Source of the DNA: JAJPHW01 sp963771505
Lineage (GTDB): Bacteria; Acidobacteriota; Terriglobia; Terriglobales; Acidobacteriaceae
Length of the DNA: 64,000 bases
Direction: 5' to 3'
Assembly (NCBI GenBank): GCA_963771505.1
Contig: CAVYTO010000002.1
Location: 434,001-498,000, forward strand
The translations under genes and the position numbers were made by a program. Within the stretch, counting starts at the first letter, position 1. The number at the start of each line of letters is the position of its first letter. Shown here in pieces: positions 51,248 to 60,704 of the stretch. The notes under the pieces are model-generated. The model saw only the letters and a program-made list of their open reading frames with translations, had not been told where the DNA came from and did not search any database.

Positions 51248-51484
51248 ATGTTCGAGATTTCCGGGATATTGGTTCCCCCAGACTGCGTGGCAGCGCTGAC
51301 TGAGAAAGAACAGCGTCAGTTTCTTCAGAGCATGAAGAGAAACTACGGTATCCGTACAACCACGTCTTTTGAAACTTCGGCTGTGCGACTTGAAATGAAA
51401 TCCTGGGTCTTCCCTATGGTGTGGCGCGGCCGCCCTCTGTCTCTAAAGACCGCACGATCGACCTTCCCGTTATCATGTCCCTAA
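51248..51484 (+). CDS. Small protein of unknown function, possibly truncated
   Basis: 78 residues; ATG with GGAG seven bases upstream. The first 50 residues (FEISGILVPPDCVAALTEKE) look coding; the last 20 overlap the 3' end of the opposite DUF72 gene and look like read-through, so the gene may have lost its end. No family recognised. Confidence 0.35.
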   Translation: MFEISGILVPPDCVAALTEKEQRQFLQSMKRNYGIRTTTSFETSAVRLEMKSWVFPMVWRGRPLSLKTARSTFPLSCP

Positions 51485-52193
51485 GTTTCAGCGCATTCCG
51501 AGCGGCATAACCCGCCTGATCGTTATCGAAATAGATATAGATTGCCGCCAGCTTTTTCGCCCACGCCTCGATCTCTTGTTTCCAGCAACGAAGGCGACCA
51601 GCGCTATAACTGGCTTGATATTTCTCTACACCCGGCCCATGCAGACGCACATATGCAAAGTCGGCCGTGATCGTTAGAGGAGAACGGTAGCCGGCCAGTT
51701 CGTAAATGCAGAATGCAGCGTTGAATCTCGCAAGTAGTTTATTGATTTCCGGCTGAATCCAACTCTCGTCCCGGAACTCGACAGCACATCGTAGATCGCG
51801 CGGTAGCGCCTCCAGTAAAGCTTCGAGACGACCCGGGTTCAACCGCCACCTAGGGGGCAACTGGAAAAGGATTGGGCCCAATTTATTGGAAAGTCGCGAT
51901 GCCCGCGGAAGGAACCTGTCTAAAGCGCTCTCTGGATCTTTAAGCTTTTTCTGATGGGTCAGGAAGCGGCTGGCTTTTACCGCGAAAACGAAGTTCGCCG
52001 GGACTGATTGTCGCCAATTATCAAAGGCAGCTTCTGTGGGAAGGCGATAGAAGCTGTTGTTCAACTCGACTGTGTCGAAGCTTTGCGAGTAAAATTCCAG
52101 CATTTTATCCGCAGATATTTTCTTCGGATAAAACGGTCCTCGCCAGTGTTTGTAGTGATATCCGGAGGTGCCAATGCGAATCTCACACGACAT
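51414..52193 (-). CDS. DUF72 (YecE-like) protein
   Basis: 259 residues. The start EIRIGTSGYHYKHWRGPFYP and the segments FYSQSFDTVELNNSFYRLP, GPILFQLPPRW, CAVEFRDESW and YIYFDNDQAGYAARNA are diagnostic of DUF72, a TIM-barrel family of unknown activity. Normal length. Its 3' end overlaps the small plus-strand frame at 51248. Followed upstream by a small basic protein gene on the same strand, so they may be co-expressed. Confidence 0.93.
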   Translation of the reverse strand: MSCEIRIGTSGYHYKHWRGPFYPKKISADKMLEFYSQSFDTVELNNSFYRLPTEAAFDNWRQSVPANFVFAVKASRFLTHQKKLKDPESALDRFLPRASRLSNKLGPILFQLPPRWRLNPGRLEALLEALPRDLRCAVEFRDESWIQPEINKLLARFNAAFCIYELAGYRSPLTITADFAYVRLHGPGVEKYQASYSAGRLRCWKQEIEAWAKKLAAIYIYFDNDQAGYAARNALKLRDMITGRSIVRSLETEGGRATP

Positions 52194-52208
52194 GGGGATG
52201 TTAGTTTC

Positions 52209-52379
52209 TCAGCTCTTACCGCGGCCTTTTCTTTTCTTCTTGGCTACAGACGCGCCTTGCTTGCCCAGTGCGGTTCGGACTGATTTCGGCAAGTGCGCAA
52301 TCGTCCGTTTTTTCTTAGCGGCGGCCGCCGCCTTCTTGATATTTTTCTTTGCCGCGCTTCGTTCCTTCGTTGAGGCCAT
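52209..52379 (-). CDS. Small lysine/alanine-rich basic protein
   Basis: 56 residues: starts MASTKERSAAKKNIKKAAAA, continues KKKRTIAHLPKSVRTALGKQ and ends KKKRKGRGKS. The composition resembles H1-like or nucleoid-associated small proteins; the RTIAHLP-KSVRTALGKQGA core looks like a conserved family whose name I cannot give. AAAGGAG precedes the ATG. It lies 15 bp upstream of the DUF72 start on the same strand. Confidence 0.7.
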   Translation of the reverse strand: MASTKERSAAKKNIKKAAAAAKKKRTIAHLPKSVRTALGKQGASVAKKKRKGRGKS

Positions 52380-52407
52380 TTGTCCACTCCTTTAATTGCC
52401 GGCGAAT

Positions 52408-52545
52408 CTACGCCACCCTGTCGACCACGGCCGAAACTCCTGCCTGACGCGCAGTTGGTGCAGCAATAAACACGTGCTTCCTGCCATTCGCTTCGATGCT
52501 GAAACTCTTGTCGTAATCGTTCCCGCAAACTTCGCGCTTGGCCAT
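52408..52545 (-). pseudogene. Small zinc-ribbon-type protein, decayed
   Basis: A 45-codon frame starting MAKREVCGNDYDKSFSIEAN. Intact relatives begin MAKRxCxVCGNDYDKxF and carry more paired cysteines. Here the first CxxC is reduced to one cysteine, the middle is missing, and the VYCCTNCA segment near 52470 is in another frame from the end RQAGVSAVVDRVA. Deletion plus frame shift is the simplest reading; a shortened functional protein is possible. Confidence 0.5.
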
Positions 52546-52766
52546 AGAGCTTTGTCCTTCAAGACGTTTAGCAATATTGGCAATTGGATGGGAAACCGGC
52601 GTGAAGGTTTGTCTTGGCTTCGTGAAACTACGTTCCAGCCAATTTTTCGCCAGACGACTTTACTTTTCCGAATTGATTGCCGGAATACGTTGAGACCGAC
52701 AACCGCTCCCATTCCACCGACATCCAAAGTCTTAGTTCCAATCGAATTTTAGATAAGGAGTTTCCC

Positions 52767-53360
52767 ATGTCCCGAATATCAAAAAACTCATTGGCCGCAG
52801 TAGTTTTTGCCGCGCTAGCTACCTGCGGTGTAGTCGCACAACAATCTAGTGACCCATCGAATTCATCGCCGACTCACAGCGCCACCACCACAAAAGCGCC
52901 TGCGGGAGCCGCTATGGCAGATACCAAATTCATGAAGGAAGCCGCCGAGGGCGGCATGGCCGAAGTAGCTTTGGGCCAACTCGCCGTGGAAAAGGCTTCG
53001 AGCAGTGACGTGAAGAAGTTTGGACAACGCATGGTGGATGACCATGGCAAAGCCAACGACGACTTAAAGCAACTCGCTTCCCGGAAGAACGTCGATCTTC
53101 CGCAAGACTTGAACGTCAAAGACAAGGCGACCAAGGCGTCTCTTGAAAAGCTCTCCGGCCAACAATTCGACCAGGCATATATGAAAGACATGCTAAAGGA
53201 CCACAAGAAAGACATTGCCGATTTCCGGCGGGAAAGCAGGTCTGCGCAGGACCCGGATGTGAAGAAGTTTGCCAGTCAAACTTTGCCAACGTTGGAGGAG
53301 CATTTGAAACAGGCGGAGTCCGTTGCGCAGCCAGCAACCACACAAGCTTCGTCGCGTTAA
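52767..53360 (+). CDS. DUF4142 exported protein
   Basis: 197 residues with a signal peptide (SLAAVVFAALATCGVVAQ) and a Ser/Thr/Ala-rich linker. The DUF4142 domain follows: DTKFMKEAAEGGMAEVALGQ, VKKFGQRMVDDHGKANDDL and YMKDMLKDHKKDIADFRRES, a ferritin-like four-helix bundle. Function unknown. AAGGAG seven bases before the ATG. Confidence 0.9.
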   Translation: MSRISKNSLAAVVFAALATCGVVAQQSSDPSNSSPTHSATTTKAPAGAAMADTKFMKEAAEGGMAEVALGQLAVEKASSSDVKKFGQRMVDDHGKANDDLKQLASRKNVDLPQDLNVKDKATKASLEKLSGQQFDQAYMKDMLKDHKKDIADFRRESRSAQDPDVKKFASQTLPTLEEHLKQAESVAQPATTQASSR

Positions 53361-53467
53361 TTCAAACTTAACTGGGGCGGATCGCGTCCGCCTCAGAAAG
53401 TTCTCGTTCCGATTATTGCGCATCGCAACTTCACAGTGATTGCCGGGATTGCACTCGGCATGGCGGC

Positions 53468-53749
53468 CGATATGTTTCTCAAGCGGCGGAGATCCATTTC
53501 GGTACTTCGGGCCAGATTGCCGAAGCCCGCCACGAGCCGGGGACTATTGCTTACAGTCGCGACCTGCAACTGTCACTGTTGCAGGAAACAACCGACGAGA
53601 TGGCGCGCAACGGCTGCAAGAAAATCGTAATCATCGACGGCCCTGGCGGCAACGAAAGCATGTTGCCCTATTTCGCGCAAACTTAACTCGACAAGGCTCA
53701 TGACTACGTGGTGTGCGTTTTCGATAAGCGCGACCCGTCGAGCCCGTAA
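53468..53749 (+). pseudogene. Creatininase-family pseudogene
   Basis: The frame reads QAAEIHFGTSGQIAEARHEP, GTIAYSRDLQLSLLQETTDE and MARNGCKKIVIIDGPGGNES, which matches the centre of creatinine amidohydrolase-family proteins. The motif normally read as NGHGGN is DGPGGN, losing a metal-binding histidine. A stop (53684-53686) interrupts the frame, after which LDKAHDYVVCVFDKRDPSSP continues in the same frame. The N- and C-terminal parts are missing. The rest of 53361-53967 holds no intact gene. Confidence 0.75.
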
Positions 53750-53967
53750 AGCGACTACCTCGCGGCCTTTTCTCGTTCGCGCAAATGGCGCTCGTCAATC
53801 TGCCCGACGCCCCGCACTTTTCCCAGTCGTTCAGAAACTCCTTCTCGTTCGTCGGGTTACAACCTTGACACACTCATGATGACGGGCGCGCCGTGGACAC
53901 CCTGAATTGTGAAAACTACAATCAAACAATTGGCTAGTATCTTTTTCTGGAGTAGGAGCGAATTTAA

Positions 53968-54444
53968 ATGCGGACGGTAAAGGGCTTTTCGGTACACGTG
54001 GCGCCGTACGTTGCCGCCATTGGACTTCTTTGGTGTGGCATCCCCTGCTGGGCTGCATTGGGCGGCGACGTCAAGTCAGTGCAGGATGACGCGGCCCACC
54101 TGAAAGTTGAGATCAAAGCGTCAGACGCTGCCGGTTATGCAGTTCACGAGCTGAATCCGCCGGGGGGCCTGATCAGGGAGTTCGTTTCTCCGGAAGGAAA
54201 AGTCTTCGCCGTGTCGTGGAAGGGCCGTTTCATGCCGGAACTGCAAATGCTTCTCGGCTCATACTTCGAGAAGTATTCCGATGAGTCGAAGGCGCAGCAC
54301 ACTGCGGGTGTGCGCCGGAGGCCGGTGCGAATTCATTCTTCCGATCTGGTGGTTGAAAATGCCGGTCATGTGCGCGCATATTTCGGCCGAGCGTATGTGC
54401 CGCAACTCGTCCCTGCCGGCGTAAATCTGGACGACATCCGTTAA
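53968..54444 (+). CDS. DUF2844 exported protein
   Basis: 158 residues with a signal peptide (YVAAIGLLWCGIPCWA). The mature start ALGGDVKSVQDDAAHLKVEI and YAVHELNPPGGLIREFVSPE, GKVFAVSWKGRFMPELQMLL are characteristic of DUF2844. Function unknown. It precedes a DUF3443 gene by 27 bp, a pairing also known elsewhere, and the two are likely co-expressed. Confidence 0.85.
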   Translation: MRTVKGFSVHVAPYVAAIGLLWCGIPCWAALGGDVKSVQDDAAHLKVEIKASDAAGYAVHELNPPGGLIREFVSPEGKVFAVSWKGRFMPELQMLLGSYFEKYSDESKAQHTAGVRRRPVRIHSSDLVVENAGHVRAYFGRAYVPQLVPAGVNLDDIR

Positions 54445-54471
54445 ATCAAATTTTCTCCGGGAGAGGGCTTC

Positions 54472-55746
54472 GTGCACAAACTTCTGACACTTCTGATTAT
54501 CGCAAGTCTAGCTTTCGCCGTTGGTTGCGGCGGAAGCAGTTCATCCTCGTCTTCCGGTTCTGGCGGGGGTAGCGGGGGTGGGACCGGCTCCAACGTCCTT
54601 GCGATCACCGTGGACGGCGGACCAACCGCAAGTTCTCCGAGCGGATCAATATACGCCAACGGGCTTTTCGCCAGCGCTAAAATTTGCCAGCCGGGAAGCA
54701 CCACCAGTTGCGTGACCGTCGACCACCTGCTCGTGGACACGGGTTCAGTCGGTCTGCGCGTGTTGCAGAGCGCCATTCCGGGTATTACTCTCGCGGCGGT
54801 CAACGCGGCAAATGGCAGCGCAGCTTACGATTGCGTATCGTTTGTCGATGGCTCCTTCCTCTGGGGGCCGGTGCAGCTTGCCGACGTGACCTTGGGCGGA
54901 GAAACGGCTTCGTCGGTGCCGGTGCATGTAGTTGCAGACCCTTCTGCTGGCACCTTTGCCATTCCCACCAGCTGTTCGAACGGCGGCACCGACGAAGACA
55001 CCCAGGCCGCTCTCCTTGCAAACGGCATATTGGGCGTCGGCCCAGAACCGAACGATTGCGGCTCCTACTGCGACCCGAGCGCCGGGGGCGCTCCGCCGGC
55101 AGGCGAGTATTACACCTGCACCAGCGGGTCCAGCGGCACCTGCAGTTCACAATTCGTGGCCGTCGCATCGCAGACCACCAATCCTGTGGTTCTAATGCCG
55201 AACGACAATAACGGGGTGATTTTGGAGCTTCCATCCGTCTCCAGCGTAGCGGCTACCCTGACGGGATCGTTGATCTTCGGCGTCGGCACGCAGTCAAATA
55301 ACCAAGTCACTTCATCGCAGTCGATTTTCACCTTGGACCAGTTTTTGAATCTGCAGGCCGTCTACAAGAGCCAGACACTTGGGTCGAGCTTCATCGACAG
55401 CGGCTCGAACGCCTTCTTCTTTCCAGATTCGACGATACCGCTGTGTGCCAGCAATTCAATCGCGCCGAATTTCTTTTGTCCGACTTCAATTCAAGACCTG
55501 TCGGCTTCGCTTCAGGATCCCAACGGAACGGGGGTGACCAAGTCGACGAATTTCAGCGTGGACAACGCCGTCAACTTGTTTACGAACAACGCCAACGATG
55601 CCGTCTACAGCACCCTTGGAGGGACTAATTCAGCCGGAAGTTTCGATTTCGGACTGCCCTTTTTCTACGGAAAGAATGTGTACAGCACGATTCAAGGGCA
55701 ATCATTGCCATCCGCCCTGCCGGCCGCGCCGTGGGTGGCATTCTAG
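54472..55746 (+). CDS. DUF3443 lipoprotein
   Basis: 424 residues, GTG start with GGGAGAGGG upstream. The signal ends in a lipobox (FAVGC), then a Ser/Gly-rich spacer. The DUF3443 core follows: NVLAITVDGGPTASSPSGSI, VDHLLVDTGSVGLRVLQSAI (aspartic-protease-like DTG), and GSSFIDSGSNAFFFPDSTIP with a second DSG. Two D(T/S)G motifs suggest a pepsin-like double-psi fold; proteolytic activity is not established. Confidence 0.85.
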   Translation: MHKLLTLLIIASLAFAVGCGGSSSSSSSGSGGGSGGGTGSNVLAITVDGGPTASSPSGSIYANGLFASAKICQPGSTTSCVTVDHLLVDTGSVGLRVLQSAIPGITLAAVNAANGSAAYDCVSFVDGSFLWGPVQLADVTLGGETASSVPVHVVADPSAGTFAIPTSCSNGGTDEDTQAALLANGILGVGPEPNDCGSYCDPSAGGAPPAGEYYTCTSGSSGTCSSQFVAVASQTTNPVVLMPNDNNGVILELPSVSSVAATLTGSLIFGVGTQSNNQVTSSQSIFTLDQFLNLQAVYKSQTLGSSFIDSGSNAFFFPDSTIPLCASNSIAPNFFCPTSIQDLSASLQDPNGTGVTKSTNFSVDNAVNLFTNNANDAVYSTLGGTNSAGSFDFGLPFFYGKNVYSTIQGQSLPSALPAAPWVAF

Positions 55747-56135
55747 AGTGCTAGCACGAAATGTCGTTGGCGAACTACGTGGTTTGGAGTGTTGATACCA
55801 CGAGCGGTTGTGCGTTCTGATTGAGCGCAGTAAACAGAGCTCGCCGCAAGGTCTGATTGTTCAAGTTTGAGCGCCCGCAATCGAGCCATCGTGTCCGCGA
55901 TCCGATAGGGTTACGCGCGCGGGGTTGCATTTAATGGTGTACAAATTTGGAAGGCTAAGACCGCCTTCTGCGGCACGAGCGCCTGGGAAGCCGCCCCGCT
56001 TGGAGGTTGTTGTTGTGCTGTAGGTTGAAAAATAAAGGCGCATCATGTCCTACCGACATGCAAAATCTTGCACGTTGACGGAACCATATCTCGATTCCAT
56101 AATCGTTCCTGAGAATCCCGGAGAAACTGCTCTTC
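55747..56135. other. Intergenic region, nothing recognised
   Basis: About 390 bp between DUF3443 and the second VCBS gene. No gene, repeat or clear promoter that I can support. Confidence 0.4.
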
Positions 56136-58307
56136 ATGACATCTCTTCTTCGAAAAATCTCCGCAGCGATGATTTTTTGTCTCTTCGCATTTGCACATTC
56201 GAGTCGCGCGTTCGGAGAACAGGGTCCGGCCGCCCCCACCCCGCCCAAATTTGTGTTGCCTCAGCTCTCCCTGCCCTTTACCCCACAGCAAGCGACTACT
56301 GCGGATTTCAACCTCGACGGCAAGGTGGATATAGCCGTCACCGATGGAATCGACGTGGAAGTTTTTCTGGGCCAGGGAAACGGGAATTTTCTGCCGCCTC
56401 AGACTTACACCGTAAAGACCAACGAAAGCGCCGCAGCGATTGTTGCAGCCGACATGAACAATGACGGCTATCCCGACTTGATCGTAACGGTACCTCACAA
56501 CTCGCCAAATGTGTACGTCTTCCTAAACCGGGGTAACGGAACATTTCTGCCGGGAAAGGCCTTCCCAGTTTATCCCGGCGCAAACACCATTGGTCTCGGA
56601 GATTTCAATCAGGATGGCAACCTGGACGTTATCGTAAATGGGCACAACGAGATTGGCCTGTTATTGGGAAATGGCGACGGGACATTGCAAGGAATCACCG
56701 AATTGCAAACGTTCGGCCTTCCGCCCTCCAGTTTCGCGGTCGCCGACTTCAACGGCGATGGCAAGCTCGATATTGCCTATGACCATTCCAATGTGAGCGT
56801 TTTGTATGGAAATGGAGACGGCACTTTTCAACCCCCGCAAGTGCTCACGCTGGCATCTGCGTACTCAGTCACGCTGGGAGACTTTAATGGCGATGGCGTC
56901 CTCGACATCTTGGAGCAAGATCAAGGTGGTTACGGAATTTTGTTCAGCAACGATGACGGAACTTTCCGCTTCAAGCACATAGCAGTGAAGTTGGGTAATC
57001 TGGCTGTCGGAGATTTCAACGGCGATGGGAAGTTGGACTTAGCCAACTCCAGCTCTTCCGGCCTCTCTATCATGTTGGGCGACAACAACGGAAATTTCAG
57101 CACTCCGACGAACTACTACACTGACGGCTTTCACGGAGGGTTCGTGACCGCCGCAAGCTTGAACGGTGACCGCACGCTGGATGTAGTTCACCTTGGAGCA
57201 GGCGCGGTCACATTATTTTTTGGAGACGGCAAGGGCAACCTCCATGGCCCGCAGGATTTCCCTACCACTGGCCTCACGCCTATCATCGTAATCGCCGACT
57301 TTAATAATGACGGCAAGTTTGACATCGCCGCCACCGATCCCAGTGGAACGGGCTGCATCGTTTTGGGAAACGGAAACGGGACTTTTCAGGCGCCCATGCC
57401 AGACATTCAATCCGCCGCTTCAACAACCGCAATCCTGAGTGCAGACTTTAACCATGACGGCAATGCCGATGTTGTCACCTTGCAGTCTCCAACCCAAGCT
57501 GATGGAACTGTTACCGTATTTACTGGCGCTGGCAACGGAACATTTTCCGGAGGCAGTGTCAACACCACCGGATTCAACTCCACCGGCATGGCCCTCGCCG
57601 ACTTCAACTTGGATGGAAATCCAGACATCGCAGTCTCAAATGGATGCGTAAAAGACGAACAGCATTGTTTGAACGGAACCGTAAGTGTGCTGTTGGGCAA
57701 AGGCGATGGAACTTTCCAGGCGGCAGCTAGTTACATGGCAGGTCCCTCGCCCAACAGCGTAGCCTCAGCTGACTTCAACAATGACGGCATCCCCGATCTC
57801 ATCATTGCCGACTCAGGCCGGGGCAGTGAGGCCGCGACCGTAAGCCTGCTGCTCGGCAAGGGTAATGGGACCTTTCAAGTCGCCACCACCGTGCATGCAG
57901 GAACTGCGCCAACTGAAATTATCGCCGCCGACTTTAACGGAGACGGAAATCAAGATTTTGCGGTGGTCGACAGCGGAAATCTTAACGTGATGCTGGGTGA
58001 CGGCCACGGCAATTTCACGGGTCCGATCGTGACCAGCGGCGTTTCTGCAAGCGGCCTCCTCATCACTGACCTGAACGGCGATGGCATCCCAGATCTTATT
58101 GGTCCCGGCAAGACTGGCGTAACTGTATTGACAGGAAATGGCGACGGAACTTTTCTTGCTCCCCTTATTTTGCTCCAGGGTAACGGGGTGCAATCGGTAG
58201 GCACCGCGCTGTTGGGAAACGATCTTCTGCCCGACGTGATCGCAGGGCAAGTCCTGAATCAATTTGAGCAACGGACTTTGACTGTCATCACCACCTTGGG
58301 GAAGTAA
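56136..58307 (+). CDS. VCBS/FG-GAP repeat protein
   Basis: 723 residues with a signal peptide (ISAAMIFCLFAFAHSSRAFG). Nearly the whole mature protein is FG-GAP/VCBS units; I count 13 calcium-loop motifs such as ADFNLDGKVDIAV, GDFNGDGVLDIL, SADFNNDGIPDLI and TDLNGDGIPDLI (one degenerate, SLNGDRTLDVV). This predicts one or two beta-propellers. Unlike the paralogue at 41323 it has no Ig-like domains. Secreted or surface-bound, ligand unknown. Confidence 0.88.
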   Translation: MTSLLRKISAAMIFCLFAFAHSSRAFGEQGPAAPTPPKFVLPQLSLPFTPQQATTADFNLDGKVDIAVTDGIDVEVFLGQGNGNFLPPQTYTVKTNESAAAIVAADMNNDGYPDLIVTVPHNSPNVYVFLNRGNGTFLPGKAFPVYPGANTIGLGDFNQDGNLDVIVNGHNEIGLLLGNGDGTLQGITELQTFGLPPSSFAVADFNGDGKLDIAYDHSNVSVLYGNGDGTFQPPQVLTLASAYSVTLGDFNGDGVLDILEQDQGGYGILFSNDDGTFRFKHIAVKLGNLAVGDFNGDGKLDLANSSSSGLSIMLGDNNGNFSTPTNYYTDGFHGGFVTAASLNGDRTLDVVHLGAGAVTLFFGDGKGNLHGPQDFPTTGLTPIIVIADFNNDGKFDIAATDPSGTGCIVLGNGNGTFQAPMPDIQSAASTTAILSADFNHDGNADVVTLQSPTQADGTVTVFTGAGNGTFSGGSVNTTGFNSTGMALADFNLDGNPDIAVSNGCVKDEQHCLNGTVSVLLGKGDGTFQAAASYMAGPSPNSVASADFNNDGIPDLIIADSGRGSEAATVSLLLGKGNGTFQVATTVHAGTAPTEIIAADFNGDGNQDFAVVDSGNLNVMLGDGHGNFTGPIVTSGVSASGLLITDLNGDGIPDLIGPGKTGVTVLTGNGDGTFLAPLILLQGNGVQSVGTALLGNDLLPDVIAGQVLNQFEQRTLTVITTLGK

Positions 58308-58576
58308 CTCGAGCTACTCAATCCCAATGTTCGAGATTCGCTACCGACATTCAACGACACGCCGCAGAAGTCTGGGCCAGAAGAGAAGTTGAAAACGGAG
58401 CGACAATCTATTTCACGCTTGGAGCGGATGGAACGAGCTCTCCTATCTAAGATACGATTTCAAAAGCGACTCCGTCCAGCAGAGACCATTCGTGTGCATC
58501 TTTCCGAGGATGGACTTCCTTAAAGTGTTCCGAGAACATTGCGTGCATCAGGCTAGACAGGATTCCGTGCTGCTGA

Positions 58577-59347
58577 CTACCCGGCCAGTCCCAGCCTTTT
58601 CAGCACTTGGTCTTTGTGAGTTCGGCTGACGGAAAGGGTAGTCCCATCTCGCAATTCGGCGGCGTAATCTCCGTACAGGAGCGGTTTCAGTTTCTTGATC
58701 CGCTCGGCATTAACAATGGTCGAGCGATGGATTCGCAAGAAATTGTGCGGCTCGAGATTTTGCTCAACCTGATACATCGTTTCGCGGCTGATGTGAGTTT
58801 CATTGCCCACGTGGAAGCAGACATAACTGCCGGCGGACTCTATCCAGTCGATGTCTTGGGGACGGACAAAAATAGTTTCCGAATCTGTTCTCAGCGCAAT
58901 TCGATTCAGCTGCCTGCGTTTTTGTTCGACATAGTCCATGAGCCCGGACAGGTCATGGCGCAAACCTGCTGTGCCGCGTAATTTCGACTGTCGAATTCGA
59001 TCAACGGCAAAGTGAAGTTGATCGCGCTCGACCGGTTTGAGCAGGTAGTCCACGGCGTGGACGCGAAATGCCTGAAGTGCGAAGCGATCGTAAGCGGTCA
59101 CGAAGATGACTGCCGCCGGGTCTTCGCCGCCGATTGCTCTGGCAACGCCGAAACCGTCAATTTCCGGAATTTGGATATCCAGCAAAACCAGGTCCGGCTT
59201 TTTCTGGCTGATCATTCGCACAGCACTGGCCCCGTCGCCGCACTGCCCTACAATTTTTACGTCGGGCTCGGCGTCCAATAGCGATACCAGACGCTCGCGA
59301 GCTAACGGTTCATCGTCGACGATGAGGGTATGAAGAAAAACGGTCAT
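58577..59347 (-). CDS. LytTR-family response regulator
   Basis: 256 residues. Receiver (1-125) with acidic pair D11-D12, acceptor D57 (VLLDIQIPEIDG) and lysine in YLLKPVE. LytTR DNA-binding domain (about 150-250): IDWIESAGSYVCFHVGNETH and FLRIHRSTIVNAERIKKLKP. Start overlaps the stop of the kinase gene (ATGA), so the two are translated together as a LytS/LytR-type pair. Confidence 0.94.
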   Translation of the reverse strand: MTVFLHTLIVDDEPLARERLVSLLDAEPDVKIVGQCGDGASAVRMISQKKPDLVLLDIQIPEIDGFGVARAIGGEDPAAVIFVTAYDRFALQAFRVHAVDYLLKPVERDQLHFAVDRIRQSKLRGTAGLRHDLSGLMDYVEQKRRQLNRIALRTDSETIFVRPQDIDWIESAGSYVCFHVGNETHISRETMYQVEQNLEPHNFLRIHRSTIVNAERIKKLKPLLYGDYAAELRDGTTLSVSRTHKDQVLKRLGLAG

Positions 59348-60450
59348 TTTCGTTGCAGCCTATTGCCGATGGGAACCGCCAGAGTGACCTGGCATCCGCC
59401 CCGATCCCCACGCTCTATGACAAACTGGTGATCGGCTCCATAAAGCTGGGCGAGGCGGGCGCGGGTATTCGTCAGCCCTAGTCCAAGTCCGCTCGCTTGC
59501 CGCTCGTGCTCAAAGTTCGCACCTGCGCCGTTGTCGGCAATCTTAATTTTAATGAAGTCGTGCTCACGCGAAGCCGCGATCAGGATGTGTCCGGGCCCTG
59601 CAACTTTTGCGATTCCGTGCTGAATTGCGTTTTCCACCAAGGGTTGCAAGATCAAGCTTGGAACTTTGGCGACCAGGAGTTGGGGGTCAATTTCAATTTG
59701 CACGGTAAGTCGATCGCGAAACCGGGTGCGTTGAATATCCAGGTAATCGCCAAGAAAACTCAACTCCTGTTCGAGTGGAATAAATTGCGATGCGGAGCAA
59801 TTCAAGGAGGATCGCAGCAGTGAAGAGAGCTGAAGCGTCATCTGCTCCGCGGCAGGAGGGTTTGTGGTGGAAAGGGTCGCGATAGAGTTCAAAGCGTTGA
59901 ACAGGAAATGCGGTTGCAGCTGGGAACGCAGGTTTTCCAACTGGGCGCGGGCGAGCTGGGTCTCGAGACCGGCGGATTTGACGTCACGATCACGCAAGGT
60001 GGTGTAGTACCACGCGGTTTGTGCGAGCGCAACGGTAATGAAGTATCTGGGAAAATCCTGCAGGGCCAGGCCAAACACGCGAGCGCGCGTTGACAAAGAG
60101 CCCAGATAATTGGTGGGAAGCAGGAGCAGCCACGCTGCCACCGTCATCATGATGATCCCGGCAATGAGGTGAATTGCCAGCGATCTCTTCCACACTCCGG
60201 CGGTGAAACCAAACCTGGCGGTGAGCTCGCAGATGACGGGCGTAAATAAAACCCAGATGTAGGCTTCGGAAAAGTTCCAAAGGATAACGTCAGAAAGCGG
60301 TATCCCAAACTGCCCGCGCAATTTGAGCAGAGCCACCGAGCCAGCAGAGTCGAGACTCGCGTAGATTGTCCAAAAAGCAAAGCTGACTGCCAGAATTTGC
60401 CAGTGGTTCAGGGAAAAGATTGACCGATTTCTCGCGTTGATAAGCTTCAT
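59344..60450 (-). CDS. LytS-like sensor histidine kinase
   Basis: 368 residues from the ATG at 60450; the open frame extends 74 codons upstream with unconserved sequence, so the start is uncertain. Four or five membrane helices in residues 15-150. HisKA-type phosphorylation site H181 in LRSQLQPHFLFNALNSI. ATPase with N box PLVENAIQHGIAK, G1 IADNGAG and G2 GLGLTNTRARLAQLYG. Pairs with the LytTR regulator downstream. Confidence 0.9.
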   Translation of the reverse strand: MKLINARNRSIFSLNHWQILAVSFAFWTIYASLDSAGSVALLKLRGQFGIPLSDVILWNFSEAYIWVLFTPVICELTARFGFTAGVWKRSLAIHLIAGIIMMTVAAWLLLLPTNYLGSLSTRARVFGLALQDFPRYFITVALAQTAWYYTTLRDRDVKSAGLETQLARAQLENLRSQLQPHFLFNALNSIATLSTTNPPAAEQMTLQLSSLLRSSLNCSASQFIPLEQELSFLGDYLDIQRTRFRDRLTVQIEIDPQLLVAKVPSLILQPLVENAIQHGIAKVAGPGHILIAASREHDFIKIKIADNGAGANFEHERQASGLGLGLTNTRARLAQLYGADHQFVIERGDRGGCQVTLAVPIGNRLQRK

Positions 60451-60704
60451 ATCCTTCAGGAGCGACGCCAGGATGCTGACCTGCGCTGCGGAAGAGCCAG
60501 TGCCTGCATACGGCGCCATCCTAGCATGACCTGAAACTTGCTCCTCTTCGAATTGGCGCAATTCCCCACCGCGTGTTCCCGCCGGAAAGCTGGTCGTCGT
60601 CCGGGCATCGCGCCTCGTCACGATTCTTTTGCGATTCATCGCATTTGCATTGTTACGGCCCCTTTCGCGCACGATGATGGTCGCGCTCTACAGGGGTGAA
60701 AGAT

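Noticed and set aside
52392..52752. Long frames on both strands near 52.4-52.75 kb
   Set aside because: They are out of frame with the small basic and zinc-ribbon genes and contain no recognisable domain; only the cysteine segment explains part of one.
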